Part shown: piece by piece, positions 6,243-15,021 of the stretch
Layout of the letters: each line of letters begins with the position of its first letter
How positions within the stretch are numbered: the first letter of the stretch is position 1
Assembly (NCBI GenBank): GCA_021772705.1
Contig: JAJFLN010000737.1
Location: 1 to 18,403 of the forward strand
Length of the DNA stretch: 18,403 bases
DNA from: Candidatus Cloacimonadota bacterium
GTDB lineage: Bacteria > Muiribacteriota > UBA6191 > JACPRK01
Reading direction: 5' to 3'
The notes under the pieces: generated by a model
What the model saw: the letters and a program-made list of their open reading frames with translations, nothing else
Told to the model about the DNA's origin: nothing
The model's database searches: none
Position numbers and translations under genes: made by a program

Positions 6243-8202
6243 GGCCCTGGACGGTGGTCGGGCCGCAGTTGACACGGGAGGGACATTCACGGACTTCGTC
6301 GTCGCTGACCCGGCAGGATGGAGGGCATTCAAGATTCCCTCCACGCCAGCTGACCCTGCCCGCGCTGTGCTGCAAGGACTGTCGGAGCTGACGAACCTGA
6401 CCGATCTGGTCCACGGTTCCACCGTGGCCACCAACGCCGTCCTGGAAGGAAAGACAGCCCGCACGGCCCTGGTCACGACCCGGGGATTCCGGGACCTCCT
6501 GTTCCTGGGAAGACAGGCCCGGCCCAGCCTCTACGATCTGGACCAGACACGAAGTCCGCGGCTGGCTCCGGACCGGCTCTGCTTTGAGGTCGCCGAGAGG
6601 CTCGCGGCCGACGGTCAGGTCCTCAGAGAGCTGGACACGGCCGGGCTGAACCGAATCCTGTCCCACCTTCGGAGCCGGAAGGCAGAGGCCGTGGCAGTCT
6701 GCTTCCTCTTCTCCTTCCTCCGGAATCGTCACGAGAAGGCGGCCGGAAAGATCCTCGCCGCCAGCGGCCTTCCGGTTTCCCTCTCCTCCGACGTGCTTCC
6801 CCAGCAAAGAGAGTACGAGCGAGCCGTGGCAACTCTGCTCAACGCATCTCTGACGCCGGTGATGAAGGGCTACCTGCAGCGGCTGAGGCAGGGGCTGGGC
6901 AAGACATCCCTCCGGATCATGCAGTCCTCCGGCGGCAGCATCCAGCCCGGACACGCCGCCCGGTTTCCGATTCACACCGTGCTGTCCGGACCGGCAGGCG
7001 GACTGGTGGGAGGCACCTGGGCAGCTCGGGCTCTGGGACTGAGCCGCGTCATCACCTTCGACATGGGGGGCACCTCCACCGATGTGGCGGCCTTCGAAGG
7101 GAAACCGGATCTCACCACGGAGGCCCGGCTGCTGGATCGACCCCTCTCGATCCCGGTGCTGGACATCCACACTGTCGGCGCAGGCGGAGGCTCCATTGCC
7201 CGCCAGGACCCCGGCGGCGCCCTGCGGGTGGGGCCCATCTCCGCCGGTGCCGAACCGGGACCCGCCTGTTACGGCAGAGGCCAGTTACCTACGGTCACCG
7301 ACGCCCATCTCGTGCTCGGCTGGATAGACCCGGATCGAATGGCAGGCGGCAGGGTCCGGGCCTCCCGCGACGCGGCCCTGGAGGCCGTTTCTCGCCTGGC
7401 ATCCCGGCTCAACCTCTCCCCCCTGAAGCTGGCGGAGGGAATCGTGCAAGTCGCAGAGGCGAGCATGACCGGCGCCATCTGGCGCATCACCTGCGAGCGT
7501 GGCCGTGACCCCCGGCAGTTCGGACTGATCAGCTTCGGAGGCGCCGGACCTCTTCACGCCTGTTCGCTGGCCGAGCAGCTACGGATTCCGCAGGTGATCA
7601 TCCCCCCCGTGCCCGGGGCCTTCTCGGCCTTCGGCATGCTTCAGTCCGACACGGTCATCCACTCCCGAAAGGCTGTGCTGAGGCGTGGTGGATGCCGGGA
7701 GGGCGACCTGATTCGAGCCGCGGCCGACCTGGGGAAGCGAAACCGCCGGGAAATTGGCAGCATCGGGAGTGCCCTGCTGTTGGAGGAACCGGAGTTGCAG
7801 ATTCGATACCGCGGCCAGTCCTACGAGCTGACCATTCCTGGCCTGGACTTGCGGCAGTGCGCCGCCAGCTTTCACCTGGCTCACCAACAACTCTACGGCC
7901 ACTCGGATCCGAACCGAGAGATCGAGGTGGTCTCCGTGGGGCTCCGGAGCAGCTTGCCCTCCAGAGCCGCCGGCTCCCATCCTGTCCCGGCCGGGAGCGG
8001 CAAGGCATCCGATGCCCGGATCGGCGACCGCCGGATCTGGTGGAACGGCTGGAAGCAGGCCGCCTACCTGGAGCGAGATCGCTTGCCGGCAGGTTGCCGC
8101 ATCAAGGGCCCCGCAATTCTGGTGGAAGAGACTTCAACCTGCCTGATTCCTCCGGGCAGAACCGGGCAGGTCGATCCCAGCGGCTGCATCGTGATCACAT
8201 GA
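6235..8202 (+). CDS. hyuA: Hydantoinase/oxoprolinase family protein, subunit A
   Basis: This 655-residue protein is the ATP-binding subunit of a HyuA/HyuB enzyme, the family that includes N-methylhydantoinase (ATP-hydrolysing) and 5-oxoprolinase, which open cyclic amide rings at the cost of ATP in the cytoplasm. The N-terminal hydantoinase/oxoprolinase domain opens with AAVDTGGTFTDFVV (about residues 10-23) and continues with HGSTVATNAVLEGK. The second phosphate-binding motif TFDMGGTSTDVA starts near residue 274, followed by VGAGGGSIA and a GPACYGRG motif, all typical of the family. Length is normal (650-700). The ATG at 6235 overlaps the end of the YdjM-like gene, and its stop overlaps the hyuB start (ATGA), so the three genes are probably translationally coupled. 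The substrate cannot be predicted; hydantoin, 5-oxoproline and related lactams are all possible. Confidence 0.92.
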   Translation: MAEALDGGRAAVDTGGTFTDFVVADPAGWRAFKIPSTPADPARAVLQGLSELTNLTDLVHGSTVATNAVLEGKTARTALVTTRGFRDLLFLGRQARPSLYDLDQTRSPRLAPDRLCFEVAERLAADGQVLRELDTAGLNRILSHLRSRKAEAVAVCFLFSFLRNRHEKAAGKILAASGLPVSLSSDVLPQQREYERAVATLLNASLTPVMKGYLQRLRQGLGKTSLRIMQSSGGSIQPGHAARFPIHTVLSGPAGGLVGGTWAARALGLSRVITFDMGGTSTDVAAFEGKPDLTTEARLLDRPLSIPVLDIHTVGAGGGSIARQDPGGALRVGPISAGAEPGPACYGRGQLPTVTDAHLVLGWIDPDRMAGGRVRASRDAALEAVSRLASRLNLSPLKLAEGIVQVAEASMTGAIWRITCERGRDPRQFGLISFGGAGPLHACSLAEQLRIPQVIIPPVPGAFSAFGMLQSDTVIHSRKAVLRRGGCREGDLIRAAADLGKRNRREIGSIGSALLLEEPELQIRYRGQSYELTIPGLDLRQCAASFHLAHQQLYGHSDPNREIEVVSVGLRSSLPSRAAGSHPVPAGSGKASDARIGDRRIWWNGWKQAAYLERDRLPAGCRIKGPAILVEETSTCLIPPGRTGQVDPSGCIVIT

Positions 8203-9788
8203 ATTCCATCGAACTCTCAATTTACGCCGGCCTCTTCTCCGCCATATGTGAGGAGATGGGTACGGCCCTGATGCGCAGCGCCTTCTCCCCGAACATCAAG
8301 GAGAGACGGGACTTCTCGACGGCCCTGTTCACTGCGGAGGGAGATCTGCTGGCCCAGGCCGCACACGTGCCAGTTCATCTGGGCTCAATGGGATTCGCTC
8401 TCCAGGGAATCCGAGGGAAGCTGGATCTGAAGCGGGGTGATGTGGCCTGCGTCAACGATCCCTATCTGGGCGGCACCCACTTGCCGGACATCACGGTTAT
8501 CGCCCCCGTTCACGCTGGCAGAACGCTGATCGGATACGTGGTCAACCGGGCTCATCACGCCGACGTGGGCGGCAGCCAGCCAGGCTCCATGCCCGTGGCC
8601 CGCCGCCTCGAGGAGGAGGGGCAGATCATCTCGCCCTGCAAGCTGATTTCACGCGGACGTGTCGTGGATTCGGTGATGCAGGGAATCCTCGATGCCGTCA
8701 GGACGCCGGAGGAACGGCGGGGCGATCTGGGTGCCCAGGTCGCGGCAAACCACGTCGGCGCGACCCGCCTGGCGGAGCTGGCAGAAAGAGACGGCAACGG
8801 GAAGATACGTCGCGCCATGAAAGCAGTAATCGAATATGGCGAGAGACTGTCCCGGGACACGGTTCGAGACATCCCCGACGGCACTTATCGTTCCAGGGAC
8901 CTCCTCGATGATGACGGGTTCGGTAACCGGGACATTCCGATCTGCTGTCGAGTTGACGTTGAAGGAGAGTCCCTCCGGGTCGACTTCGCCGGTACAGCGT
9001 CTCAAGTGGAGGGAAACCTGAACGCCGTCTATCCCGTCACCTTCGCTGCCGTTGCCTACTGTTTGAGATGTCTCATGCCCCCGGACACGCCCTCCTCGGC
9101 AGGCTGCTTCAGGCCTCTCGATGTACGGGCGCCGGAGGGATCCCTGTTGAACCCCAGGCGTCCTGCCGCCGTTGCGGCCGGGAATGTGGAGACGTCCCAG
9201 CGAGTCGTCGACACGGTCCTGGCTGCCCTGGCTCAGGCTCTTCCAGACCGCATCCCCGCTGCCAGCGCCGGAACGATGAACAATCTGACCCTGGGTGGTG
9301 AAGATCCGGTCAGTGGAGGCCCCTTCGGATACTACGAGACACTGGCCGGCGGGATGGGAGGCCGCCCGCGGAGTCCAGGCCTGGATGCCGTCCAGACCCA
9401 CATGACCAACACCCTGAACACTCCTGTCGAGAGCCTGGAACTCCACTATCCGCTCCGAGTCCTCCGGTATACGCTGCGCCGGGGAAGCGGAGGCGCCGGC
9501 CGGATGCGCGGAGGAAACGGTGTGATCCGGGAGGTCCAAGTGCTGGTCGACACCAGTCTCAGTCTGCTGACGGAACGGAGACGGCGAGGACCGCCGGGGA
9601 CGGCTGGAGGCAAGCCGGGCCAGGCGGGCCGAAATCTCCTCAAGGTAGGAGGCCGATGGACAGCGCTTCCCGGCAAGACCGTTCGACTGCTGAGGCAAGG
9701 GGAGACTTTGCGAATTGAGACACCCGGCGGAGGCGGCCACGGCTCCCGGATCAAACGCCGGCAGAGGAAGCGAGCTCACTCTCAGTAA
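8199..9788 (+). CDS. hyuB: Hydantoinase/oxoprolinase family protein, subunit B
   Basis: This 529-residue protein is the partner subunit of HyuA in the ATP-dependent hydantoinase/oxoprolinase complex. The ATG at 8199 lies in an ATGA overlap with the hyuA stop. Family landmarks are the N-terminal GTALMRSAFSPNIKERRDFS, VPVHLGSMG, NDPYLGGTHLPDIT (from residue 86), AHHADVGGSQPGSMP, GNVETSQR near the middle, and HMTNTLNTPVE with a glycine-rich GSGGAGRMRGGNG followed by a C-terminal ETPGGGGHG. All match HyuB or the C-terminal half of eukaryotic 5-oxoprolinase. Length is normal. The frame is open well upstream of 8199, but only this start leaves hyuA intact and begins with the family's ELSIYAGLF. The end converges with the dehydrogenase gene, the two reading frames overlapping by 7 bases, with no room for a terminator between them. 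Confidence 0.93.
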   Translation: MNSIELSIYAGLFSAICEEMGTALMRSAFSPNIKERRDFSTALFTAEGDLLAQAAHVPVHLGSMGFALQGIRGKLDLKRGDVACVNDPYLGGTHLPDITVIAPVHAGRTLIGYVVNRAHHADVGGSQPGSMPVARRLEEEGQIISPCKLISRGRVVDSVMQGILDAVRTPEERRGDLGAQVAANHVGATRLAELAERDGNGKIRRAMKAVIEYGERLSRDTVRDIPDGTYRSRDLLDDDGFGNRDIPICCRVDVEGESLRVDFAGTASQVEGNLNAVYPVTFAAVAYCLRCLMPPDTPSSAGCFRPLDVRAPEGSLLNPRRPAAVAAGNVETSQRVVDTVLAALAQALPDRIPAASAGTMNNLTLGGEDPVSGGPFGYYETLAGGMGGRPRSPGLDAVQTHMTNTLNTPVESLELHYPLRVLRYTLRRGSGGAGRMRGGNGVIREVQVLVDTSLSLLTERRRRGPPGTAGGKPGQAGRNLLKVGGRWTALPGKTVRLLRQGETLRIETPGGGGHGSRIKRRQRKRAHSQ

Positions 9789-10780
9789 CCCAGGTCGTGG
9801 TCGACCACGTTATCCAGGGCCTCCCCCCGCAAGTATCGCTGCAGGTTGGCGACGAATACCCGGGTGGAGTCGACCATGTACTCCGGGTAGTTCCCCGAAA
9901 TGTGAGGGGTCAGCACCACACCGGGAGTGGTCCAGATCGGGGAGTCAGGAGGCACAGGCTCATTCACGAAGACATCCAGCCCGGCTCCTGCCAGCCGCCC
10001 TTCCCTGAGAGCCTCCAGCATGGCCTCCTCATCCAGCAGGGCGCCCCGGGCGATGTTGATGAGGTGGGCGCTCCTCTTCATAAGCCCCAGCCTGCGGCGG
10101 TCCAGGAGACCTCTCGTCCGGTCCGTCAAGGGCAGCGCCAGGACCAGAAAGTCGCTCTCGGCCAGTATCCGATCCGTATGGGACTCGCCCAGACCCAGCC
10201 GGAGCCCTTCCGGCAGGGACTCTCCTTCGGAAAACGGCCTGCGCCGGGTCCCGATGCAGCGCATTCCGAAGGCTCCAGCGAGACGAGCCACCTCCAGCCC
10301 AATCGCCCCGAGTCCGAGGATGCCACAGGTCAACCCGGCCAGGCTGAAGTTGCTGGTGGAGATCTCATCGTATGCCCAGTGGCGCCTCGATTGCGCCTCG
10401 GCGGCTACATTGAGTCGCTTTGCAAAGGTGAGCATCAGTCCCAGGACGTGCTCGGCGACCTTTACCCGGTGCATCCCCCGAGAGCTGGTCATGACCACGG
10501 AGGACCGCTTTAGCTCGGGAGTCACGGAACGCTCGACGCCGGCGACTGCGAGGTGGACCCACTTCAGATGCGGCGCGTCATGGAGCAGCTCCGGGGACAG
10601 GGAGAGGGTGAGCAGGATCTCGGACTCTTTCAGACACTCCAGCAGGTCCGCCTTGCTGGAGCTGAACCGGAGAGTCACCCGATCCCCGACAGCGTCCTCG
10701 ATACCCTTCCGGACCAGCGCTTCCTCTTCGTCGCCGCGACACATGGCCACGGCCACCGGGATGGGAGCCCCTGTCGTCAT
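9782..10780 (-). CDS. D-2-hydroxyacid dehydrogenase, NAD(P)-dependent
   Basis: This 332-residue enzyme belongs to the D-isomer 2-hydroxyacid dehydrogenase family, which interconverts 2-oxoacids and D-2-hydroxyacids in the cytoplasm. The nucleotide-binding motif GLGAIG is at residues 156-161. After the second strand comes GTRRRPF (177-183), whose basic residues suggest NADP(H) rather than NAD(H). The catalytic trio is present: Arg245 in NIARGALLDE, Glu274 in VNEPVPPDSP and His293 in TPHISGNYPE. It resembles the glyoxylate/hydroxypyruvate reductase-like branch, but the substrate is not determinable. Its ATG lies in an ATGA overlap with the fliJ-like stop, so it is the last gene of the xerC-hsl-fli operon, an unexpected metabolic passenger. 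It converges on hyuB. Confidence 0.9.
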   Translation of the reverse strand: MTTGAPIPVAVAMCRGDEEEALVRKGIEDAVGDRVTLRFSSSKADLLECLKESEILLTLSLSPELLHDAPHLKWVHLAVAGVERSVTPELKRSSVVMTSSRGMHRVKVAEHVLGLMLTFAKRLNVAAEAQSRRHWAYDEISTSNFSLAGLTCGILGLGAIGLEVARLAGAFGMRCIGTRRRPFSEGESLPEGLRLGLGESHTDRILAESDFLVLALPLTDRTRGLLDRRRLGLMKRSAHLINIARGALLDEEAMLEALREGRLAGAGLDVFVNEPVPPDSPIWTTPGVVLTPHISGNYPEYMVDSTRVFVANLQRYLRGEALDNVVDHDLGY

Positions 10781-11142
10781 GACTTACAGCGCCGATGAGG
10801 TGGAGACTGGCCTTCCAGGGCCGATGACTTCGCCCTCGTCGTCAGGAAGTCCTTCCGGATGGCCCTGGCCTCCAGCTCTCTTCTCTCCAGATCGTCCCGG
10901 CACGTGACTGCCTGCTTCTGCAGGCTTCCGGCGTACTTGAGGGCGTGGTCCTGCATTCTCGGATCGACACCGGTGCCGCCGGTGCCATATTCCGTCAGGA
11001 CCTGGCGCCGTTCGAGCTCCACTCGAGTGAGACGCTGATTGACCTGGCCAGTCTCGGAAGCGACCCTGGCGAGGTTCCTTCTGGCGACGGTGGCCCGCAC
11101 CGTAAGGACCCGCTCGATGGCACGTCTGGTCCTCTCCTTCAT
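10777..11142 (-). CDS. fliJ: FliJ-like flagellar export chaperone
   Basis: This is a 121-residue, highly charged helical protein with Arg/Glu-rich heptad-like patterning over most of its length (for example IERVLTVRATVARRNLARVA and LERRELEARAIRKDF). FliJ proteins are short antiparallel coiled coils that fit into the centre of the FliI hexamer and link it to the export gate. Sequence conservation is low, so the call rests on length, coiled-coil character and position directly after fliI with an ATGA overlap. FliJ usually has 140-150 residues, so this one is short. The downstream dehydrogenase start overlaps its stop. Confidence 0.65.
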   Translation of the reverse strand: MKERTRRAIERVLTVRATVARRNLARVASETGQVNQRLTRVELERRQVLTEYGTGGTGVDPRMQDHALKYAGSLQKQAVTCRDDLERRELEARAIRKDFLTTRAKSSALEGQSPPHRRCKS

Positions 11143-12533
11143 CGGGTCAGAGTCCTCAGCTGTTCCTGGCTCGACCCAAATCCGCAGCTGTCGGACACGG
11201 TCTGACCCAGGTACTGCATCACCTCTTTCCGGCGATCGATGGCCTCGTCAGCGAGAAGATTGGCCCCTCGTTCGTACTCGCCCATGTTGACCAGATCCTC
11301 CACTTCCTTGAAGGCAGCCAGGTAAGCTCGCACCTTGTCGGCCCTGGCAGCGTGCTCCAGGCTGACCAGGTCCATCATGGAACGGCTGACGGAATCGAGC
11401 ACATCGATGGCCGGGAACCAGCCCCGCTGCGCCAGTTCGCGGGACAGGACGATGTGTCCGTCCAGCAGCCCCCTGGCTGTATCGGAGACAGGCTCGTTGA
11501 TGTCGTCTCCTTCTACCAGGACCGTGTAGAGACCGGTGATGCTTCCCTGGTCCGAGGTTCCGGATCGCTCGAGAAGCTGAGGCAGGGCGGAGAAGACTGA
11601 AGGTGTGTAGCCTCGGCTGCTGGCGGTTTCGCCGGTGGCCAGTCCCACGTCGCGCTGGGCGTGGGCGAAGCGGGTCAGGGAGTCCATCATCAACAGCACG
11701 TTGGAGCCCCTATCTCGAAACCACTCGGCGATGGTAGTGGCCAGGAAGGCCCCTCGACGTCTGAGCATGGCCGGCTCGGCGCTGGTGACCACGACGACGA
11801 CGGAGCGAGCCAGGCCAGCCGGTCCCAAGGCGTTCTCGATGAATCGTCGCACTTCGGAGCCTCGTTCCCCGATCAGGGCGATGACGTTCACGTCGGCGGA
11901 GGTGTTGCGGGCGATCATTCCCAGAAGGGTGCTCTTGCCGACGCCTGCGCCGGAGAAGATGCCCACCCTCTGCCCCTGTCCGCAGGTGAGCAGACCGTCG
12001 ACGGCTCGAACGCCGATGTCCAGTACCCGGGATATCGGCTTCCTGCACAGAGGGTCAGGCGGCTGGGCGTAGAGGTCGCGAGTGTCGGTCTCGAAGATCT
12101 CGCCCTTCCGGTCCAGGGGCCGGCCCATGCCGTCGATGATCCGGCCCAGCAGCCCGTTGCCTACCTTGGCCTGAGGCAGGTGACCCGTCGGTGTGACCAG
12201 GGCACCGGGCCCCAGTCCCTGAGTGTCCCCGAAGGGAAGCATGAGGACTCGCCCCTCGCGGAAAGCCACGACCTCCGCCAGGACTCCCGAGTCGATTCTG
12301 CCATCGCCGGGTACGAGCCGGCAGACCTCGCCGATCCGGACGCTCAGGCCGCTGGCGAGAACCAGAAACCCGGTGACCTCCTCCACTCTGCCGAGGGAGT
12401 CGTCGAGACGGCAGGAGCTGAGGGCGGAGGTCAGTGCCGGCCAGTTGAGCTGGACACCAGAGCCAGGCTCGGGTCGACCCTGATGCGAAGACTTGAGCTC
12501 CCGGAAACTGCGTGGTCCCTTCCGCAGTGCCAA
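11139..12533 (-). CDS. fliI: Flagellum-specific ATPase FliI
   Basis: FliI is the hexameric ATPase at the base of the flagellar type III export apparatus; it works with FliH and FliJ to deliver substrates. In 464 residues the whole fold is present: an N-terminal beta-barrel, the LGRIIDGMGRPLD motif (129-141), Walker A SGAGVGKST (194-202), GERGSEVRRFIEN (222-234), Walker B NVLLMMDSLTRFA (to Asp284), then GYTPSVFSALPQLLERSG and the C-terminal SRELAQRGWFPAIDV region. The usual GERGREV motif reads GERGSEV here. The start is a TTG at 12533, supported by AGGGGA about eight bases before it; no ATG or GTG alternative fits. One base separates it from the fliH stop, and its stop overlaps fliJ. A SctN-type ATPase of a non-flagellar system is the main alternative, but the flanking genes favour a flagellar type. 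Confidence 0.9.
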   Translation of the reverse strand: MALRKGPRSFRELKSSHQGRPEPGSGVQLNWPALTSALSSCRLDDSLGRVEEVTGFLVLASGLSVRIGEVCRLVPGDGRIDSGVLAEVVAFREGRVLMLPFGDTQGLGPGALVTPTGHLPQAKVGNGLLGRIIDGMGRPLDRKGEIFETDTRDLYAQPPDPLCRKPISRVLDIGVRAVDGLLTCGQGQRVGIFSGAGVGKSTLLGMIARNTSADVNVIALIGERGSEVRRFIENALGPAGLARSVVVVVTSAEPAMLRRRGAFLATTIAEWFRDRGSNVLLMMDSLTRFAHAQRDVGLATGETASSRGYTPSVFSALPQLLERSGTSDQGSITGLYTVLVEGDDINEPVSDTARGLLDGHIVLSRELAQRGWFPAIDVLDSVSRSMMDLVSLEHAARADKVRAYLAAFKEVEDLVNMGEYERGANLLADEAIDRRKEVMQYLGQTVSDSCGFGSSQEQLRTLTR

Positions 12534-12534
12534 G

Positions 12535-13359
12535 TCAGATCCCCTGCGTCGGCGCGTTCAGGTTCCACTGTGCTCTCAGGTGATCTCGAACCTGTTCGAA
12601 TCGGCGGTTCAGACAGAGGTCGAGATTGAAATCCGTGCTCCTGAACTTGCAGGAACCGGGACGGACGGCCGAGCTCGTGGACACGGAGGTGATTCGGTTT
12701 GCCAGCTCCTTGTCCTGCGTGGCCAGGATTGAAAGGCAATCGTAGTCCGTCTCGTTGACCAGGATCGCGATATCCATGGCCTCCGCCCTTTCCTCCAATA
12801 CGCCCTGCACTGCGGCACCAAGGATGCCTCGAAACTCCTGCTGTTGCAAGTGAGTGACCCGCTCGGCGATGGCCAGGACCACCTCGAGGATCTCTCTCTC
12901 AGCCGATCGAAGGTGAGCCGTGTAGGCCAGCTCCAGGTCCTTCTTCAGATGAGCAACCAGGGCGAGAGCCTCACGACTCTCCTTGGCTGCCATAGCCAGG
13001 CCCTCCACGCGAGCGTCGTTGCGCACCGCCTCCTGGACCTCGCGGGCGTGGGCCATGGCCTCCGCTGCGGCTTCGAGGCGGGCCGTCTCGGTGATGGCCT
13101 CGGCTTCCTGCCGGGCTTCGGCACAGATGTCCGCTGCCTCGAGCCGAGCATTGGCGATGATCATCTGGGCTCGGCGCCGGGAGACTTCCAGTTCCCGGAA
13201 CGCTTCACCAACCAGTTCCTCCAGGGTCCGATCCTCCGTCAGATCGCCCCCGCCTCGCACCACCGAGAAACTCCGCTCATCTCCCTGTTCCACGCATGTC
13301 CCTGAGCTCATCAATTCGCTGCCCCTTATCGGGAGGCCTGGCTCCCGGAATCCGCCCAT
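12535..13359 (-). CDS. fliH: FliH-like flagellar export regulator
   Basis: FliH dimerises, binds FliI and tethers it to the motor and export gate. The protein (274 residues from the ATG at 13359) has a disordered N-terminus, then a long Ala/Glu/Arg-rich helix (about 45-150; for example ANARLEAADICAEARQEAEA) typical of FliH and V-ATPase E-type stalks. A C-terminal globular domain begins near HLRSAEREILEVVLAIAERV, the FliH/SctL signature, and ends with CLNRRFEQVRDHL. It lies between fliF and fliI as expected. The start is uncertain: an ATG at 13311 with AAGGGG upstream would give 258 residues beginning MSSGTC, whereas 13359 has no ribosome binding site. fliG, which normally separates fliF and fliH, is absent. 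Confidence 0.8.
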   Translation of the reverse strand: MGGFREPGLPIRGSELMSSGTCVEQGDERSFSVVRGGGDLTEDRTLEELVGEAFRELEVSRRRAQMIIANARLEAADICAEARQEAEAITETARLEAAAEAMAHAREVQEAVRNDARVEGLAMAAKESREALALVAHLKKDLELAYTAHLRSAEREILEVVLAIAERVTHLQQQEFRGILGAAVQGVLEERAEAMDIAILVNETDYDCLSILATQDKELANRITSVSTSSAVRPGSCKFRSTDFNLDLCLNRRFEQVRDHLRAQWNLNAPTQGI

Positions 13360-13381
13360 ACTGGGTCGAGTACGAGTTCTA

Positions 13382-15001
13382 CTAGTATTCGCTTGATTCG
13401 CAGTTGCTCAATCTTGTGGGCGTTAGACAGATACGCCGGTACAGCCGTTGTTCGCAGCGCTGGACTTCCGATGCAGGCAGATTCCTGACGAAGTCGACCT
13501 GTGCCAGCATCAGCTCCCGGTCTCCAGGACTGACCCGCTCTGCCAGCAGGTCCTTCACGGCCTCGCAGGAGTGGTGCAGGACCACGGCGAGGTCCCGGTT
13601 CGACTCGCTGTGAAGGAGATCGTGAAGCTCATCTCTGGAGAGGCCCAGAAGGGGGCTGAAGGTGCTGGAGGGAAGAGCCTCGGGCAAGTAGCCACTCGGT
13701 TCTCTGAATTCTCCGCGGCGCCGGCCTGGCGTGTGCAGGAACAGCAGCAGACAGAGCAAGCTAGCTGTGGCGCCCCCCCCCAGGACCCAGGGAGACCAAC
13801 CGGCCGTGATGACCGAGACCAGGGGAAAGCTCCAGACCGAGGAGCTGGGAAGCTCACACTGGAACGGCGCGCCGACGACGGATACCACATCGTTACGGGC
13901 GGAGTCGAATCCGGAGGCAGCCATGATCAGCGCCTCCGCCTTTCGTTTCAGACCTTCTGGGAGCTGTTGCTTCGGAAACAACCTGGAGTTGATCAGGACC
14001 GATACGGACAGGCGAGTCAGGGGACCACGGGCCTCGGGTATCAGGGTCGTCCGTGTCCTGATGCTGGCGATGGGCTTCTTGCCCCCCGACACACGGGCCT
14101 CGGTCTGGGCCGCCACGGTCCGATAGTTGACGGAGCCGCCGTTGATAGCATCCCCGGTGGCGCCCGGCCTCGGGGCACTCTCAGCAGTCACGGTGACCAC
14201 CAGATTCGACTCGCCAAACAGTCGGGACAAGAGACAGGTGATCTTCTTGGCCACCATCTGCTCGTGCAGCTCTGCCGCCGCCATTCCGGGCTGCCGGGTC
14301 TGCCTGGGCGAAGCCTCTTCCGGGACTTCCCGGCCAGCCGTTTCGAGATTGCCGAGGGAAGAATCGCTGACTGAGATGTACTCCGGCGACAGGCCATCGA
14401 CCCCGTGACTGACCATGGTGCGGATCGTGTCCAGGAGACCCTGGCTCGCCCGAAATCCGGGCCTGAAGGTCAAGATGACAGAGGCCTTGGCCGTCCCCCG
14501 TTCCGATGCGAAGCCCGTGGATCGGGGAAGTGACAGATTGACGCAGGCCCGATCCACCATACTGTAGGTGGTCAGGTTCTGTTCGATCCGGCTCTCCATG
14601 ACACGGACGCCCAGTAGCCGCCGCTCCTCCGGCGAGAGCAGGATGGGGTTCTTGCCGGCCAGGTCAGAAATCAGACTTCTCGACCGGCGGGTCCGGCTCG
14701 ATCCCCGGGCTGATGCGACACCCATGGCATCAGACATCCTGGCCTCCGGAACCTCCACGCTCAGACCATCTGTCGACGTTCGAGCCGGGATGCCCCCGGC
14801 GTAGAGACGCTCGGCCAGTTCATCGGCCGCGGCTCTATCCCGCAAACCGGAGGCCACGGCCCGATAGGGGGACTGCTCACCGAGTGAAAGGAGCCAACCC
14901 ACGCAGGACAGGGTGGCGGCGGCGATGGTCCCGAAACCGATCTTCTGAAGCCGGGACAGGGAGGCAATGGACCGGGTGATGTCTTGCAGGGAAGTCTTCA
15001 T
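13382..15001 (-). CDS. fliF: Flagellar M-ring protein FliF with a FliG-middle-domain-like C-terminus
   Basis: FliF forms the MS ring in the inner membrane around the export gate and holds the FliG rotor ring on its cytoplasmic end. In 539 residues from the ATG at 15001 I see TM1 (about 20-40), the ring-building part with YRAVASGLRDRAAADELAERL, LLSPEERRLLGVRVMESRIE, the FliF landmark ASVILTFRPGF and VDGLSPEYISVSDS, and a second ring domain. TM2 spans about 405-423. Beyond it the cytoplasmic tail (448-527) aligns without large gaps to the FliG middle domain (FS.L...S..EL.DLL.SE, then LAVVL, and EVQRCEQRL near its end), although the EHPQ motif reads ESNR. A TTG at 15025, overlapping the hslU stop as TTGA, is an alternative start adding eight residues. 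No fliG lies between this gene and fliH. Confidence 0.87.
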   Translation of the reverse strand: MKTSLQDITRSIASLSRLQKIGFGTIAAATLSCVGWLLSLGEQSPYRAVASGLRDRAAADELAERLYAGGIPARTSTDGLSVEVPEARMSDAMGVASARGSSRTRRSRSLISDLAGKNPILLSPEERRLLGVRVMESRIEQNLTTYSMVDRACVNLSLPRSTGFASERGTAKASVILTFRPGFRASQGLLDTIRTMVSHGVDGLSPEYISVSDSSLGNLETAGREVPEEASPRQTRQPGMAAAELHEQMVAKKITCLLSRLFGESNLVVTVTAESAPRPGATGDAINGGSVNYRTVAAQTEARVSGGKKPIASIRTRTTLIPEARGPLTRLSVSVLINSRLFPKQQLPEGLKRKAEALIMAASGFDSARNDVVSVVGAPFQCELPSSSVWSFPLVSVITAGWSPWVLGGGATASLLCLLLFLHTPGRRRGEFREPSGYLPEALPSSTFSPLLGLSRDELHDLLHSESNRDLAVVLHHSCEAVKDLLAERVSPGDRELMLAQVDFVRNLPASEVQRCEQRLYRRICLTPTRLSNCESSEY

Positions 15002-15021
15002 GGGCAGTGGGGGCAGTGGAG

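Noticed and set aside
7692..8198. N-terminal extension of hyuB inside hyuA
   Set aside because: The frame is open by composition only; the HyuB family starts at the ATG at 8199.
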